Below are positions 14,694 to 23,213 of a DNA stretch of 64,000 nt, in pieces; positions within the stretch are counted from its first letter, which is position 1; each line of letters opens with the position of its first letter. The stretch is from assembly GCA_016281915.1 (NCBI GenBank), contig JAEEJO010000045.1, positions 1-64,000 on the forward strand, written 5' to 3'. The position numbers and the translations under genes are program-made. The stretch is from Clostridiales bacterium (GTDB lineage: Bacteria > Bacillota > Clostridia > Oscillospirales > UBA644). The notes beneath the pieces were generated by a model. That model had not been told where the DNA came from and made no database searches. It saw only the letters and a list, made by a program, of their open reading frames with translations.

Positions 14694-15503
14694 TTGGAAA
14701 CTAAAGATTTCGCGAAAAATATGCGAAAACTGATAGTTGAGGCTATCTACAATTCCGGCAGCGGACATCCGGGCGGATCTCTTTCCTGCGCGGATATCGT
14801 TGCGGTGCTTTTCAACGAGGAAATGAATAAATCATGCGAATGTCCCAACGATCCTGACAGAGACCGTTTTGTAATGTCCAAGGGCCATGCTGCCGCTACG
14901 CTTTATTCCGCACTTGCGCTCAAAGGCTTTTTCCCTCCGGAAGAAATGAAAACGTTCAGAAAGATCGGCGGTCGCCTTGAAGGACATCCCGATATGAAAA
15001 ACATCCCCGGCGTCGATATGTCCACAGGCTCTCTCGGTCAGGGCATCTCTGCTTCATGCGGCATGGCTGTATACGGCAAAAAAGCCGGTAAGAACTACCG
15101 CGTATATACTGTAATGGGAGACGGCGAGCTTGAAGAAGGACAGTGCTGGGAAGCTTTCATGTTTGCCGCGCACTATAAGCTTGACAATCTCTGCGTATTT
15201 ATCGATTTCAACGGACTTCAGATCGACGGCGAAATAACAAAAGTTATGTCACCTCTTCCCATTCCCGAAAAAATGAAGGCTTTCGGCTTCAATGTTATCG
15301 AAATAAACGGTCATGACCTTGACGAGATACGCGCCGCTCTGAAAAATGCGAAGGAAACAAAAGGTATGCCCACTGCCGTTGTCTGCCATACCGTAAAGGG
15401 CAAAGGCGTTTCATTTATGGAAAACGTTGCAAGCTGGCACGGCACCGCTCCCAACAAAGAGCAATACGAACAAGCAATAAAGGAGATTGAAGCAAATGGC
15501 TGA
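14694..15503 (+). CDS. Transketolase, N-terminal (TPP-binding) subunit
   Basis: The 269-residue protein carries the transketolase N-terminal module: SGHPGGSLS, SKGHAA, GSLGQGIS and the thiamine-diphosphate motif GDGELEEGQCWEA. With the next gene it makes a complete enzyme that shuttles two-carbon units between pentose and hexose phosphates. Split transketolases are normal in many Clostridia. I chose the TTG at 14694 because a GGAG site (14681-14684) lies 9 nt before it; an upstream TTG at 14679 has none. It overlaps the C-terminal subunit gene by 8 nt. Confidence 0.93.
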   Translation: METKDFAKNMRKLIVEAIYNSGSGHPGGSLSCADIVAVLFNEEMNKSCECPNDPDRDRFVMSKGHAAATLYSALALKGFFPPEEMKTFRKIGGRLEGHPDMKNIPGVDMSTGSLGQGISASCGMAVYGKKAGKNYRVYTVMGDGELEEGQCWEAFMFAAHYKLDNLCVFIDFNGLQIDGEITKVMSPLPIPEKMKAFGFNVIEINGHDLDEIRAALKNAKETKGMPTAVVCHTVKGKGVSFMENVASWHGTAPNKEQYEQAIKEIEANG

Positions 15504-16473
15504 TATGAAAGCTCAAAGAGACGCTTACGGAGAAGTTATCGCGGAACTCGGAAAAAAATATCCGAATATGTATGTTCTTGACGCCGATCTTACAAAGTCC
15601 ACAAAGACCGCAACATTTAAAAAGGAATTTCCCGAACGTCATATAAACTGCGGTATTGCCGAAGGAAATATGATGGCGGTTGCGGCAGGTATAGCAACGT
15701 GCGGAAATATCGTTTTCGCGTCGTCCTTTGCAATGTTCGCCGCAGGCCGCGCATACGAACAGATAAGAAACAGCGTATGCTATGCTCACAATAACGTAAA
15801 AATAGTTGCCACCCATGCCGGTCTTACCGTCGGCGAAGACGGAGCGACACATCAGTGCCTTGAAGACCTCGGACTTATGCGTTCCATTCCCGGAATGGTC
15901 GTTCTTGCTCCTTCAGATGCAGGCTCTACAAAGGCGGCGTGCCGTTTCGCGGCCGAATATGACGGTCCCGTCTATATCCGTCTGGGCAGACTCCCTCTCA
16001 CATGCTTCAACGACGAGCAGAATTATAAATTCGGTCTTGAACAGGCAGACGTTCTTATGGAAGGCGATTTTGCAACCGTAATGTTCTGCGGACCTTTCTA
16101 CGATCTTGCAATGCAGGTAAGAGAGATATTTGCAAACAACGGTCTCAACATCCGCGTTGTTGACGTTCCGTGCATCAAGCCGATAAACAGAACGGTTGTG
16201 AAAAACGCCGCAAATGAAACAAAAGCCATCGTTACCATTGAGGACCACAATATTTACGGCGGTCTCGGTTCGGCAGTGGCTGAGGCTCTTGCGGAAGAAA
16301 AGATCGAAAACAGAAATCCCGTTGAGCTTATACGTATAGGCGCGCAGGACAGATTCGGCAAATCCGGCTCTCCCAAGGAGCTTCTTGCAAGCTACGGCTT
16401 TGACGCAGCTGCGATCGCTAAAAAGATCGTTGATACCGTCTGCCCCGAATGCGCAGATAAATTCAAGTTTTAA
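15496..16473 (+). CDS. Transketolase, C-terminal subunit
   Basis: This 325-residue protein supplies the pyrimidine-binding and C-terminal domains: GIAEGNMM with the conserved Glu, FASSFAMFAAGRAYEQIRNS, and TVEDHN-like VTIEDHNIYGG. It pairs with the preceding gene product. The ATG at 15496 has an AAGGAG site (15480-15485) and lies inside the end of the first gene, so translation is coupled. A hairpin at 16483-16519 follows. Confidence 0.93.
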   Translation: MADMKAQRDAYGEVIAELGKKYPNMYVLDADLTKSTKTATFKKEFPERHINCGIAEGNMMAVAAGIATCGNIVFASSFAMFAAGRAYEQIRNSVCYAHNNVKIVATHAGLTVGEDGATHQCLEDLGLMRSIPGMVVLAPSDAGSTKAACRFAAEYDGPVYIRLGRLPLTCFNDEQNYKFGLEQADVLMEGDFATVMFCGPFYDLAMQVREIFANNGLNIRVVDVPCIKPINRTVVKNAANETKAIVTIEDHNIYGGLGSAVAEALAEEKIENRNPVELIRIGAQDRFGKSGSPKELLASYGFDAAAIAKKIVDTVCPECADKFKF

Positions 16474-16482
16474 ATAAATATA

Positions 16483-16519
16483 TTCCGGCGGCGGAAAATT
16501 CCGTTTCCCGCCGTCGGAA
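16483..16519 (+). terminator. Terminator-like hairpin after transketolase
   Basis: TTCCGGCGGC... (from 16483) pairs with ...GCCGTCGGAA (to 16519), about 15 bp with a small bulge. The T-tail is short (CATTTTCG). Confidence 0.55.
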
Positions 16520-16628
16520 CATTTTCGATAAATAATCGTCTAAAAACCCGTAAACACACCACGACAAGAGCCTGTGCTCTTTTACCCAAACTCAAATACA
16601 GCCGCAGAACGGCAGAACGGAGAAAAAA

Positions 16629-18221
16629 ATGCAGAGAAAATACGGCAGAATAATATTATCTCTCGTGATCGCGGTCTTTCTGATCGCAATACTTGCCGCG
16701 TGCAATCAACCTCAGGAAGAACAAACCGGAAATCCCGTAAAGCGCGTAATGCTCAACATTACGGAATACTCCTTCACGTCACCCGACGAGTCTATACGTC
16801 TTTCCGCAGTTGTTCTGCCCGAAGACGCAGACGATAAAACGCTTACCTGGACAAACAGCGATCCCAATGTGGCAAATCTTAACAGTGAATATACCGTGGT
16901 TCCTCTTATAAACGGCGAAACGGTCATCACCGTAACATCTGTTTCAAGCGGACTTACGGCGGAATGCAAGATCACGGTAAATCTTCCCGAGGTCGAACCT
17001 CCCGTTTTAACAACACCCGTAACAGGCGTGATCATTTCGCCCGACGTGCTTGAACTTACCGAGATCGGCGCTTCATCTCAGATAATCGCGGACGTAACTC
17101 CGTTCAGCGCAACGAATCAGAACGTTGTATGGTCAAGCTCCGACCCGTCTGTGGCAACCGTTGACGGAAACGGCGTTGTTACAGCCGTAAAAGAGGGAAC
17201 GTCAGTCGTTACCGTAACTACCGAGGAAGGCGGATTTAACGCAAGCTGCTCAGTTACGGTTAAGCTGCCAAAGCAGGAAACTCCGTCCGAAAATACGACA
17301 GAAAAACCCAACAACTCCGGATCTTCAGACAATTCCGGTAACTCAGGCTCTTCGGGCAATTCGAGTTCATCCGGCAATTCGGGAAGCAGTTCATCCGGCA
17401 ATTCGGGAAGCAGCTCGTCCGGCAATTCCGGCTCGTCAAGCACGTCCGTCAAACTTCCTTCCATTCCCGCAGCACGGACCGACGCCGATCACTTCCTTAT
17501 TTCGGATAATCTTCTTGATTTCAATAAAGTCAATTCAGACGTAAAAGCATGGCTTTACGTTCCCGGCACAAATATGAATTTCCCCGTGGCTCAAACGGAA
17601 GATAACGATTTTTATCTTACAAGGGGCCTTGATAAAAAATCGAAATATACAGGCTCGTGTTATATCGACTTCAGAAACGAGCTGCTTATAGACTCTAATA
17701 CCATCCTTTACGGTCACGCAAAAGGAACCGATATTTTTGACCAGCTTGAAAACGTAACGCAGACAAAAGATTGGTTTTCAAATAAAGACAATATGTATGT
17801 CTGCCTCAACACTCTTGATGAGCTTACGGTATGGCAGGTCTTCGCCTGCTACTATACCGATGCCGACGCGGATTATTATCTCTATACAAACTTCTTTCTT
17901 GACGAACAGAGCGTGCTGAAAAAATATAACGAGCTTGCCGCTACCGATCCGCAAAAAGCGGTGTTCGGTCTGCTTGACCCGAAAGAGATGCACGATTTCA
18001 TGACAGATGACGACGCCTTTGTCGAATTTATGACAGGCTGGAGAACGCGTGCGGTGAAAGACAGATACGGAGACGTCAACAACTACCTCAAGAGCCGCGA
18101 CTATGGCGTAAAGATCGAAGCCGGCGACCGCGTTATCACACTTTCAACCTGCGCCGACTCAAGCGGACCGATACGCTACGTTCTTCTTGCAAAGCTTATC
18201 GCGTCAAAGCCGAGACCTTAG
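16629..18221 (+). CDS. Lipoprotein class B sortase with two Big_2 domains
   Basis: This 530-residue protein starts with a signal peptide and lipobox LAAC (Cys25). Residues about 38-125 and 130-215 are two Big_2 Ig-like domains, with the WSSSDPSVATVD signature in the second. Residues about 220-275 are a Ser/Gly/Asn-rich linker encoded by 24-bp repeats. The rest is a class B sortase domain with His363 in YGHAKGTD, catalytic Cys508 in TLSTC, and a downstream GPIRYVLLAKL strand that should carry the essential Arg. Sortases usually have an N-terminal membrane helix; lipid anchoring and spacer domains are unusual. No substrate with a sorting signal is seen nearby. A second class B sortase follows. 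Confidence 0.88.
   Translation: MQRKYGRIILSLVIAVFLIAILAACNQPQEEQTGNPVKRVMLNITEYSFTSPDESIRLSAVVLPEDADDKTLTWTNSDPNVANLNSEYTVVPLINGETVITVTSVSSGLTAECKITVNLPEVEPPVLTTPVTGVIISPDVLELTEIGASSQIIADVTPFSATNQNVVWSSSDPSVATVDGNGVVTAVKEGTSVVTVTTEEGGFNASCSVTVKLPKQETPSENTTEKPNNSGSSDNSGNSGSSGNSSSSGNSGSSSSGNSGSSSSGNSGSSSTSVKLPSIPAARTDADHFLISDNLLDFNKVNSDVKAWLYVPGTNMNFPVAQTEDNDFYLTRGLDKKSKYTGSCYIDFRNELLIDSNTILYGHAKGTDIFDQLENVTQTKDWFSNKDNMYVCLNTLDELTVWQVFACYYTDADADYYLYTNFFLDEQSVLKKYNELAATDPQKAVFGLLDPKEMHDFMTDDDAFVEFMTGWRTRAVKDRYGDVNNYLKSRDYGVKIEAGDRVITLSTCADSSGPIRYVLLAKLIASKPRP
17366..17436 (+). repeat. 24-bp tandem repeat in the sortase linker
   Basis: CCGGCAATTC recurs at 17371, 17395 and 17419, a 24-bp period, encoding SSSGNSGS-type octapeptides. 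Degenerate copies lie just before. Copy number may vary between strains and alter linker length. Confidence 0.75.
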
Positions 18222-18252
18222 AGAATAATATCGTTTTGTTAACGTAAAAAAA

Positions 18253-18283
18253 TGCAACTTACCGCCTAAAATCTGCAACTTAC
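18253..18283 (+). promoter_or_regulatory. Direct repeat TGCAACTTAC upstream of the second sortase
   Basis: TGCAACTTAC occurs at 18253-18262 and again at 18274-18283, a 21-bp period or two helical turns. It ends 10 nt before the -35 box at 18294. This is the usual geometry of LytTR-type activator sites, though the half-site is not a recognised one. Confidence 0.4.
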
Positions 18284-18315
18284 GCAATAGGGCTTGATTT
18301 CAGGCGGTTTTTGTT
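18261..18315 (+). terminator. Terminator of the first sortase gene, overlapping the next promoter
   Basis: ACCGCCT plus AAATC (18261-18273) pairs with GATTT plus AGGCGGT (18296-18308), with one mismatch, followed by TTTTTGTTG. The loop is long (about 22 nt). The 3' arm and T-run lie inside the spacer of the promoter at 18294-18322. Confidence 0.5.
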
Positions 18316-18322
18316 GTATAAT
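18294..18322 (+). promoter_or_regulatory. Promoter of the second sortase gene
   Basis: TTGATT (18294-18299), 17-nt spacer, TATAAT (18317-18322), 60 nt before the ATG. Confidence 0.65.
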
Positions 18323-18381
18323 TACATTAACAAAAAGACAGATAATGCATTGTATTAATATATGATCGAAAGGCGAGAGCA

Positions 18382-19875
18382 ATGAACAGCGAAAACACCA
18401 ATATCGCAAATGAGACCGAAAACAAAACGGAAGAAGCAGAAGTAAAAGAAATTCAGGAAAATACGGTAGATAAAAAGACGGAACCGGATGCAGAGCCTGA
18501 AAAAACCGCAGAAGCAGAGCCCGCACCTTCTGCCGATAACGAAGCAAAACCCGCAGAAGATGAAGCTGCCACAAAGATATTCCGCCCCGTTTCCGATAAT
18601 AACATGTCAGAGCAGGATACTGATGAGGATTTCGAAGAGACGACCGAAGAGGTCGAGGAAAGACCTGTAAAAAAAGCTTCAAAAACAAGCCCGATCCGAA
18701 TTGCGATCCTTGTTATCTGCATCGCCGTTTTTGCCTTTTCCGGATATAAGATAGTAATGGAAATAATTGACGGCGTCAATACCGATAAAATGTCTGAAGA
18801 TATACGTGATTCGGTCAGAATTGACGACGGTGAAACAGAAGAGGGACACGATGATATAAACGTTCCTCCCGCACCTATAGATCCCAACGTTTCCGGCTCG
18901 GGAACGGGAAAAACACCGGCGCAGAACTCTTCAGGAAATGCAGAGAGCACACAGGGCATCGAAGAGGCGCAGAACAACGAAAATACCGATAAATCCGAAA
19001 ATACTGATAATACCGGCAGCAGCGAACAGACGCAGACTGAAACGACAACGCCTGCCGATAATACCCAGGAATCTTCCGAAACTGTTGAAAATCAGCAGTA
19101 TGATGACAGAACATACGAAGAAGAGCTTCAGGAACAGGAAGAGGCTCCCGAGGATACGCAGTATTATATATCGCGTCCTTCAAAAGACAAGGATGTAAAA
19201 GATGTCGGCGTCGTGATCCGTCCCGAAGAGATTAAAATGACTTCCGTTCCCTATCTTCGCGTCAGCAACCTCAAAAGTCTTCTTCGCGTAAATGAAGATA
19301 CCGTAGGCTGGATATATATGCCCGGATCTAAGGAAGAGGCAAAGGGCACTCCCATAGATACCGCGATAGTTCAGACGACTGATAACGAATATTATCTTGA
19401 CCATACTTTTGATAAAAAAGAAAACGCCAACGGATGGGTCTATGCCGATTATCGCTGCAATCTTGACAGCATCACAAGCAACTACAACACCGTTATTTAC
19501 GGCCATGCAAGAAGCTATACGATGTTCGGCGGACTGAAAAATCTCAATGAAGCGGTAGAATGGTATTCTGACGGCTACAATCATTTTATTAAGATCAATA
19601 CTTTCAAGGACGAAACCGTATGGCAGATATTCTCATGGTATGAAACGGATATCTATTACGATTATATAAAAACAGATTTTGCGGATTCAAACGATTTCAT
19701 CCGTTTTGCATACGACGTTCAGCGCAAGAATCAGATGACAGGCGTTTTTGAAACGTTCGAATTCAGCGAAAACGACAGAATACTCACCCTTTCAACGTGC
19801 AAAGGCTTTGACAGAGCCGTCCGCGTTGCGGTCCACGCAAAACTTGTAAAACGCAACGACCTGACTGCTCAGTAA
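18382..19875 (+). CDS. Membrane-anchored class B sortase with long acidic extensions
   Basis: This 497-residue protein has an acidic, disordered cytoplasmic N-terminus (residues 1-100, rich in Glu), one membrane helix at about 104-125, then an acidic/Asn/Thr/Gln-rich linker to about residue 265. The class B sortase domain follows, with His375 in YGHARS, Cys473 in TLSTC, and Arg in AVRVAVHAKL. It joins secreted proteins to the cell wall or polymerises them; the substrate is unknown. Signal and spacer arrangement differ from the lipid-anchored sortase just upstream, so the two may serve different substrates. A GNAT gene follows 15 nt later. Confidence 0.88.
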   Translation: MNSENTNIANETENKTEEAEVKEIQENTVDKKTEPDAEPEKTAEAEPAPSADNEAKPAEDEAATKIFRPVSDNNMSEQDTDEDFEETTEEVEERPVKKASKTSPIRIAILVICIAVFAFSGYKIVMEIIDGVNTDKMSEDIRDSVRIDDGETEEGHDDINVPPAPIDPNVSGSGTGKTPAQNSSGNAESTQGIEEAQNNENTDKSENTDNTGSSEQTQTETTTPADNTQESSETVENQQYDDRTYEEELQEQEEAPEDTQYYISRPSKDKDVKDVGVVIRPEEIKMTSVPYLRVSNLKSLLRVNEDTVGWIYMPGSKEEAKGTPIDTAIVQTTDNEYYLDHTFDKKENANGWVYADYRCNLDSITSNYNTVIYGHARSYTMFGGLKNLNEAVEWYSDGYNHFIKINTFKDETVWQIFSWYETDIYYDYIKTDFADSNDFIRFAYDVQRKNQMTGVFETFEFSENDRILTLSTCKGFDRAVRVAVHAKLVKRNDLTAQ

Positions 19876-19890
19876 AAGGAGAGACCTGAA

Positions 19891-20388
19891 ATGGCTGACA
19901 TGCTCGTCAAACTCTTCACGCTTCCGCCCCTTCAGCCCGAACTCGAAAAAATGTCTAAGCTCGGCATAACCGTTCGCAGACCTATCGGACCTGAAAACTA
20001 TGCGGTAACGGAATGGATAAAAAAATACTTTCCTGCGTCGCTCTGGGCGGCAGAAGCTGAAAATGCGTTTTTCAACAGTCCCAAAACTATTTATATCGCG
20101 CTCAGGGAAGGCGAAAACGGCAGTGAAATGCTCGGCTTTGCCTGCTGGGACGCTACGGTCCGCAATTTCTTCGGTCCTACAGGCGTAAAGGAGAGCGAAC
20201 GCGGAAAAGGTATAGGCAGAGCTCTTTTGCTTGCATGCCTTCACGGAATGCGCGAGGACGGCTATGCATACGGAATAATAGGCAGTCCCGGACCGATCGA
20301 TTTTTATAAAAAATGCTGCGGAGGCGTTATGATAGAAGGGTCGGGAGAAAGCGTTTATAAGGGCATGTTTACCGGCAAAATAATGTAA
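19891..20388 (+). CDS. GNAT-family N-acetyltransferase
   Basis: The 165-residue protein has the GNAT acetyl-CoA loop as ESERGKGIGRALLLA near residue 106, then IIGSPGPIDFYKKCCG, the conserved C-terminal strand and helix. It should transfer an acetyl group to an amine in the cytosol; the substrate is unknown. An AAAGGAG site precedes the ATG. It lies 15 nt after the sortase gene and is followed by a strong terminator. Confidence 0.85.
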   Translation: MADMLVKLFTLPPLQPELEKMSKLGITVRRPIGPENYAVTEWIKKYFPASLWAAEAENAFFNSPKTIYIALREGENGSEMLGFACWDATVRNFFGPTGVKESERGKGIGRALLLACLHGMREDGYAYGIIGSPGPIDFYKKCCGGVMIEGSGESVYKGMFTGKIM

Positions 20389-20400
20389 AATGCAAAAAAC

Positions 20401-20430
20401 AGAGCGTAAGAAAAACTTACGCTCTTTTAT
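20401..20430. terminator. Terminator between convergent genes
   Basis: AGAGCGTAAG (20401-20410) pairs with CTTACGCTCT (20416-20425) around an A5 loop. It is T-rich after and A-rich before, so it can serve both the GNAT gene and the minus-strand operon ending at 20440. Confidence 0.85.
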
Positions 20431-20439
20431 TTTTTCTGT

Positions 20440-22023
20440 TTATTTCAGATATTGCTTCCACGGAATTTTCGGCGCGGAGATAACTCTTACGCATGATCTG
20501 TCGTCATAGATCGCGGCAGCGCCGTTTTCTCTTACGGTAAACATAACTTCAAATTCCGCTTCGCCTTTTTTAGTTAAGTGGATGCAGTCTTTTATCATAC
20601 CCTTTGACAGTGCCGCATCGACCGTTCTTGAGGAAACGAAACGTCCGTCGCTTTCAAACAGTATTCCTTTTTCTGTCATACTGTCTATTGCGTCTTCAAC
20701 GGCTGTCTTTCTCGAAAGCGCGTTAAACGTGTCCGCTGTTTTGAAATATCCGTCTTCTTCAAGTCCGTCCCTGAGTCTTGCGCAGATTTCCGGGCGGACG
20801 AGGTCGTCAGCTTCGAACGGGTTACGGAAATTCAGTATCTGTGAAAGACAGTAAAGTGAAAATTCGTCATAGTCAAACGAAATATCCGCGGAAGGGATCG
20901 TTTTTTCTGTTCCGGAAATGTCGAATACATCGGATATCCATGAGCAAAGAGCATTAATATCGGCAAAAATGCGGATCTCGCAAACGTCGTTGCCGTTTAC
21001 GGAATACCAGTTTCCGCCGCACGTGCAGAAGGTGTATTTGCCTGAAAAAACAGTGTCAAAATGAATTACGGTTTTTGCAAGGGCAATTTCTTCAAGGCAT
21101 AATGCGGTATTGTCTTCTGCTTTAAGTCCGCCGTCTGTTTTTACAACTATACCCTCAAGAATAAGATTTGCAAGAGTGTCGCCTCTGTCTTTTCTGTCAG
21201 GAGTCATAAAGGGGGAAATCCCGTTCGGCGTTATTCGCATAACGTTCAGAAGGACAGCAAGCTCATCCTGTGAAAATGTAACGTCCGGTTCGTCCGCAGG
21301 CGAAAAAACAGCCGTTTCGGGTCGCGCCTTGCCGGAAATTGCTAAAGTTTTATAAAGCTTGTATGCGCCGCTCGATCTGTTTTCGGCAACAGGCGGTTTT
21401 TCAGGTTCTTGCGCCGATAATTCATCTTCATAATCATTATCATCGGGTTCAGATTCAGTGTCCTGTATCTTTACTTCTTCCGGTTCGGGATGAGCCGCGA
21501 TTTTCTTTGCAAAAAAGTCGGTTCTTCTTGCGGCAGCGGCAAGTACGATAAGAATAAGCGAAAATAAGATCGAAAGAACGGGGATAAGCGCGCTTTTCGG
21601 TCTAAGAATATTCAGAGATGAAATTTCTCCTGTCCGTCTTTGCTGTTCTGCAAATAATACGGCTTCTCTGTCACTTCTGCAGTCGCAGAGAATACACGGT
21701 TTTTCGCATCCCGAGCAGAGCTTTGACGTGTAAGCGCTGTATTGACCGGTAGTATCCGTCAGGGTCGCGGCGCCGCACCAGCAGTTGCAGGTGCATGAAT
21801 ACATATTTTGTCCGCATTTAGTGCAGTCAAAAGCGGAATGCCCGTTTTCTGTTTCGGGATAGTAATCCCTGCCGCAGAAGCAATGCGAGCTGATGATTGC
21901 AGCATACGCGTTTTCCGGCTGTGTTTCTGCCTGATCGTCAATTCCGCTTTCAGCAAACGACGCAATCGGAGTAAATACGGTTATGAATGCTAAAAGCAGC
22001 AGCAAAAGTCTCTTCTTTTTCAC
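20440..22023 (-). CDS. Unknown membrane protein with Cys-rich N-terminal ectodomain
   Basis: This 527-residue protein starts with a signal peptide, then a short region of about 90 residues with some 17 cysteines in CxC and CxxC pairs (HCFCG, CTKCGQ, CTCNCWCG, CSGC, CILCDC). One membrane helix follows at about 145-168 and a 350-residue part with winged-helix-like stretches and a repeated CTCGGNWY motif. I do not recognise the family. I chose the GTG at 22023: GGAGG lies 8 nt before it, and it overlaps the stop of the preceding gene (GTGA). It is the third gene of an operon of otherwise unknown membrane proteins. Confidence 0.75.
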   Translation of the reverse strand: MKKKRLLLLLLAFITVFTPIASFAESGIDDQAETQPENAYAAIISSHCFCGRDYYPETENGHSAFDCTKCGQNMYSCTCNCWCGAATLTDTTGQYSAYTSKLCSGCEKPCILCDCRSDREAVLFAEQQRRTGEISSLNILRPKSALIPVLSILFSLILIVLAAAARRTDFFAKKIAAHPEPEEVKIQDTESEPDDNDYEDELSAQEPEKPPVAENRSSGAYKLYKTLAISGKARPETAVFSPADEPDVTFSQDELAVLLNVMRITPNGISPFMTPDRKDRGDTLANLILEGIVVKTDGGLKAEDNTALCLEEIALAKTVIHFDTVFSGKYTFCTCGGNWYSVNGNDVCEIRIFADINALCSWISDVFDISGTEKTIPSADISFDYDEFSLYCLSQILNFRNPFEADDLVRPEICARLRDGLEEDGYFKTADTFNALSRKTAVEDAIDSMTEKGILFESDGRFVSSRTVDAALSKGMIKDCIHLTKKGEAEFEVMFTVRENGAAAIYDDRSCVRVISAPKIPWKQYLK

Positions 22024-22436
22024 AGAACAACACCTCCGCAAAGCGATACGACCGCGAACAGGATTATCGAAGCCGCTCCTGCGCCGGCTATCATGAGTGT
22101 GCCGTGCAGCGCTTTTGCTTTATATTTTGCATAAACGTCAATGGTAAGCGCAACGATCCCTGCGGCATAAAACGGTAAAAAAAGGTCCCAGCCGAGAATG
22201 ATTCTCGACGCTATAAGCATTATCGGGAAAGGAAGAAAGTAAAGCCAGTCGGCATAAACGCCGAGAAAACGCGGGATCAGGTATGAATAAATCAGCAGAA
22301 CAGCCGCTGAAACGATCAGATAAAAAAACGCTGAAAGAAGAATCGCGCCTATGTCGGCATTAAGCGAAAAAATACCGCAGATCCCGGTGAGGATAAGCCC
22401 AACGGTGCCTATGATCAGATTTCTGTCTATTTTCAT
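22020..22436 (-). CDS. Unknown small polytopic membrane protein
   Basis: A 138-residue, very hydrophobic protein with four or five predicted helices and almost no soluble part. No family was recognised. An AGGAGGC-type site precedes the ATG, 11 nt after the gene at 22448. Its stop overlaps the GTG start of the Cys-rich protein gene, so the two should be made in step and may form a complex. Confidence 0.7.
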   Translation of the reverse strand: MKIDRNLIIGTVGLILTGICGIFSLNADIGAILLSAFFYLIVSAAVLLIYSYLIPRFLGVYADWLYFLPFPIMLIASRIILGWDLFLPFYAAGIVALTIDVYAKYKAKALHGTLMIAGAGAASIILFAVVSLCGGVVL

Positions 22437-22447
22437 TCGGTGCCTCC

Positions 22448-23050
22448 TTAAAACGACGCGAAAAACAGGATGTTCAGTCCGAGCATCGCAAGTATCCCGC
22501 CAAGCGCCGCAAAAAGAGCGCTTACGATCTTTTTCTCTTCACTGAGATCGAAAATACATCTGAAAACAAATACAAGTGAGATAAAAATACCGAGTATTCC
22601 AAATGACGACGTTGTGTTTGCGCCTGTAATAAGCCTTATAATGAGCCCTACAAGCTCTACTATAAGCCCGATACCGAAAGAATACTCAACGCTGCCCAGA
22701 AAACGAAAACCGTTTATTTCCCTGTCGGCAGCGCGTCCTGCAAGATATGCTATGCCCGTAAGCACTATCGCAGTAACAAATCCTACGATAATTGCAAAAA
22801 ATACGAGCAAGAGCGTTTTGAAGCCTGTGGCAGAAGAAAGGAAAGACTGACGTTCAAGCCCGAGATTAAGCGCAAAAAACAAATATGTCAGGCACGGCAG
22901 AAGGATGCCCGCAAAAACATATTCGGAATTAGTGCGTTTGTATGCGTATTCCGGGTGGACGCAAAGCTCGCCTATCGTATAAGCGGACCGGAGCAGGTCC
23001 GTTTTAAGTTCTCCGTTTTTTTTCAAACCGTTCATTCCTTTTATCCGCAT
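22448..23050 (-). CDS. Yip1-like polytopic membrane protein
   Basis: This 200-residue protein has a soluble N-terminus of about 40 residues with a LCVHPEYAYK segment, then five hydrophobic helices, an arrangement resembling bacterial Yip1-domain proteins. That resemblance is by layout only. It is the first gene of the three-gene operon reading to 20440, and its promoter is at 23172-23200. The start at 23050 lacks a good ribosome site; an ATG at about 23035 (MNGLKK) is an alternative. Confidence 0.65.
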   Translation of the reverse strand: MRIKGMNGLKKNGELKTDLLRSAYTIGELCVHPEYAYKRTNSEYVFAGILLPCLTYLFFALNLGLERQSFLSSATGFKTLLLVFFAIIVGFVTAIVLTGIAYLAGRAADREINGFRFLGSVEYSFGIGLIVELVGLIIRLITGANTTSSFGILGIFISLVFVFRCIFDLSEEKKIVSALFAALGGILAMLGLNILFFASF

Positions 23051-23171
23051 AAAACTGCGGTTTTTCGGATCCCCGCATTATTTTATGATGCTGTTTGATG
23101 ATGCGGGATATCTTTTCTTTATCGCATACGCATTCGTCCGTCGGTTTTGCGATGCAATATCACTTCTTTTT

Positions 23172-23200
23172 ATTATACCACATTTTATCTCATTTTGCAA
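23172..23200 (-). promoter_or_regulatory. Promoter of the three-gene membrane operon
   Basis: On the minus strand: TTGCAA (23200-23195), 17 nt, TATAAT (23177-23172). Confidence 0.7.
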
Positions 23201-23213
23201 GAGGGGATATATC

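Noticed and set aside
14694-16473. A frameshifted transketolase gene
   Set aside because: Two separate subunits with their own start signals and an 8-nt overlap are the normal split form in many Clostridia.
17340-17440. A short CRISPR-like or mobile repeat
   Set aside because: The 24-bp units are in frame and encode a Ser/Gly/Asn linker with no spacers between them.
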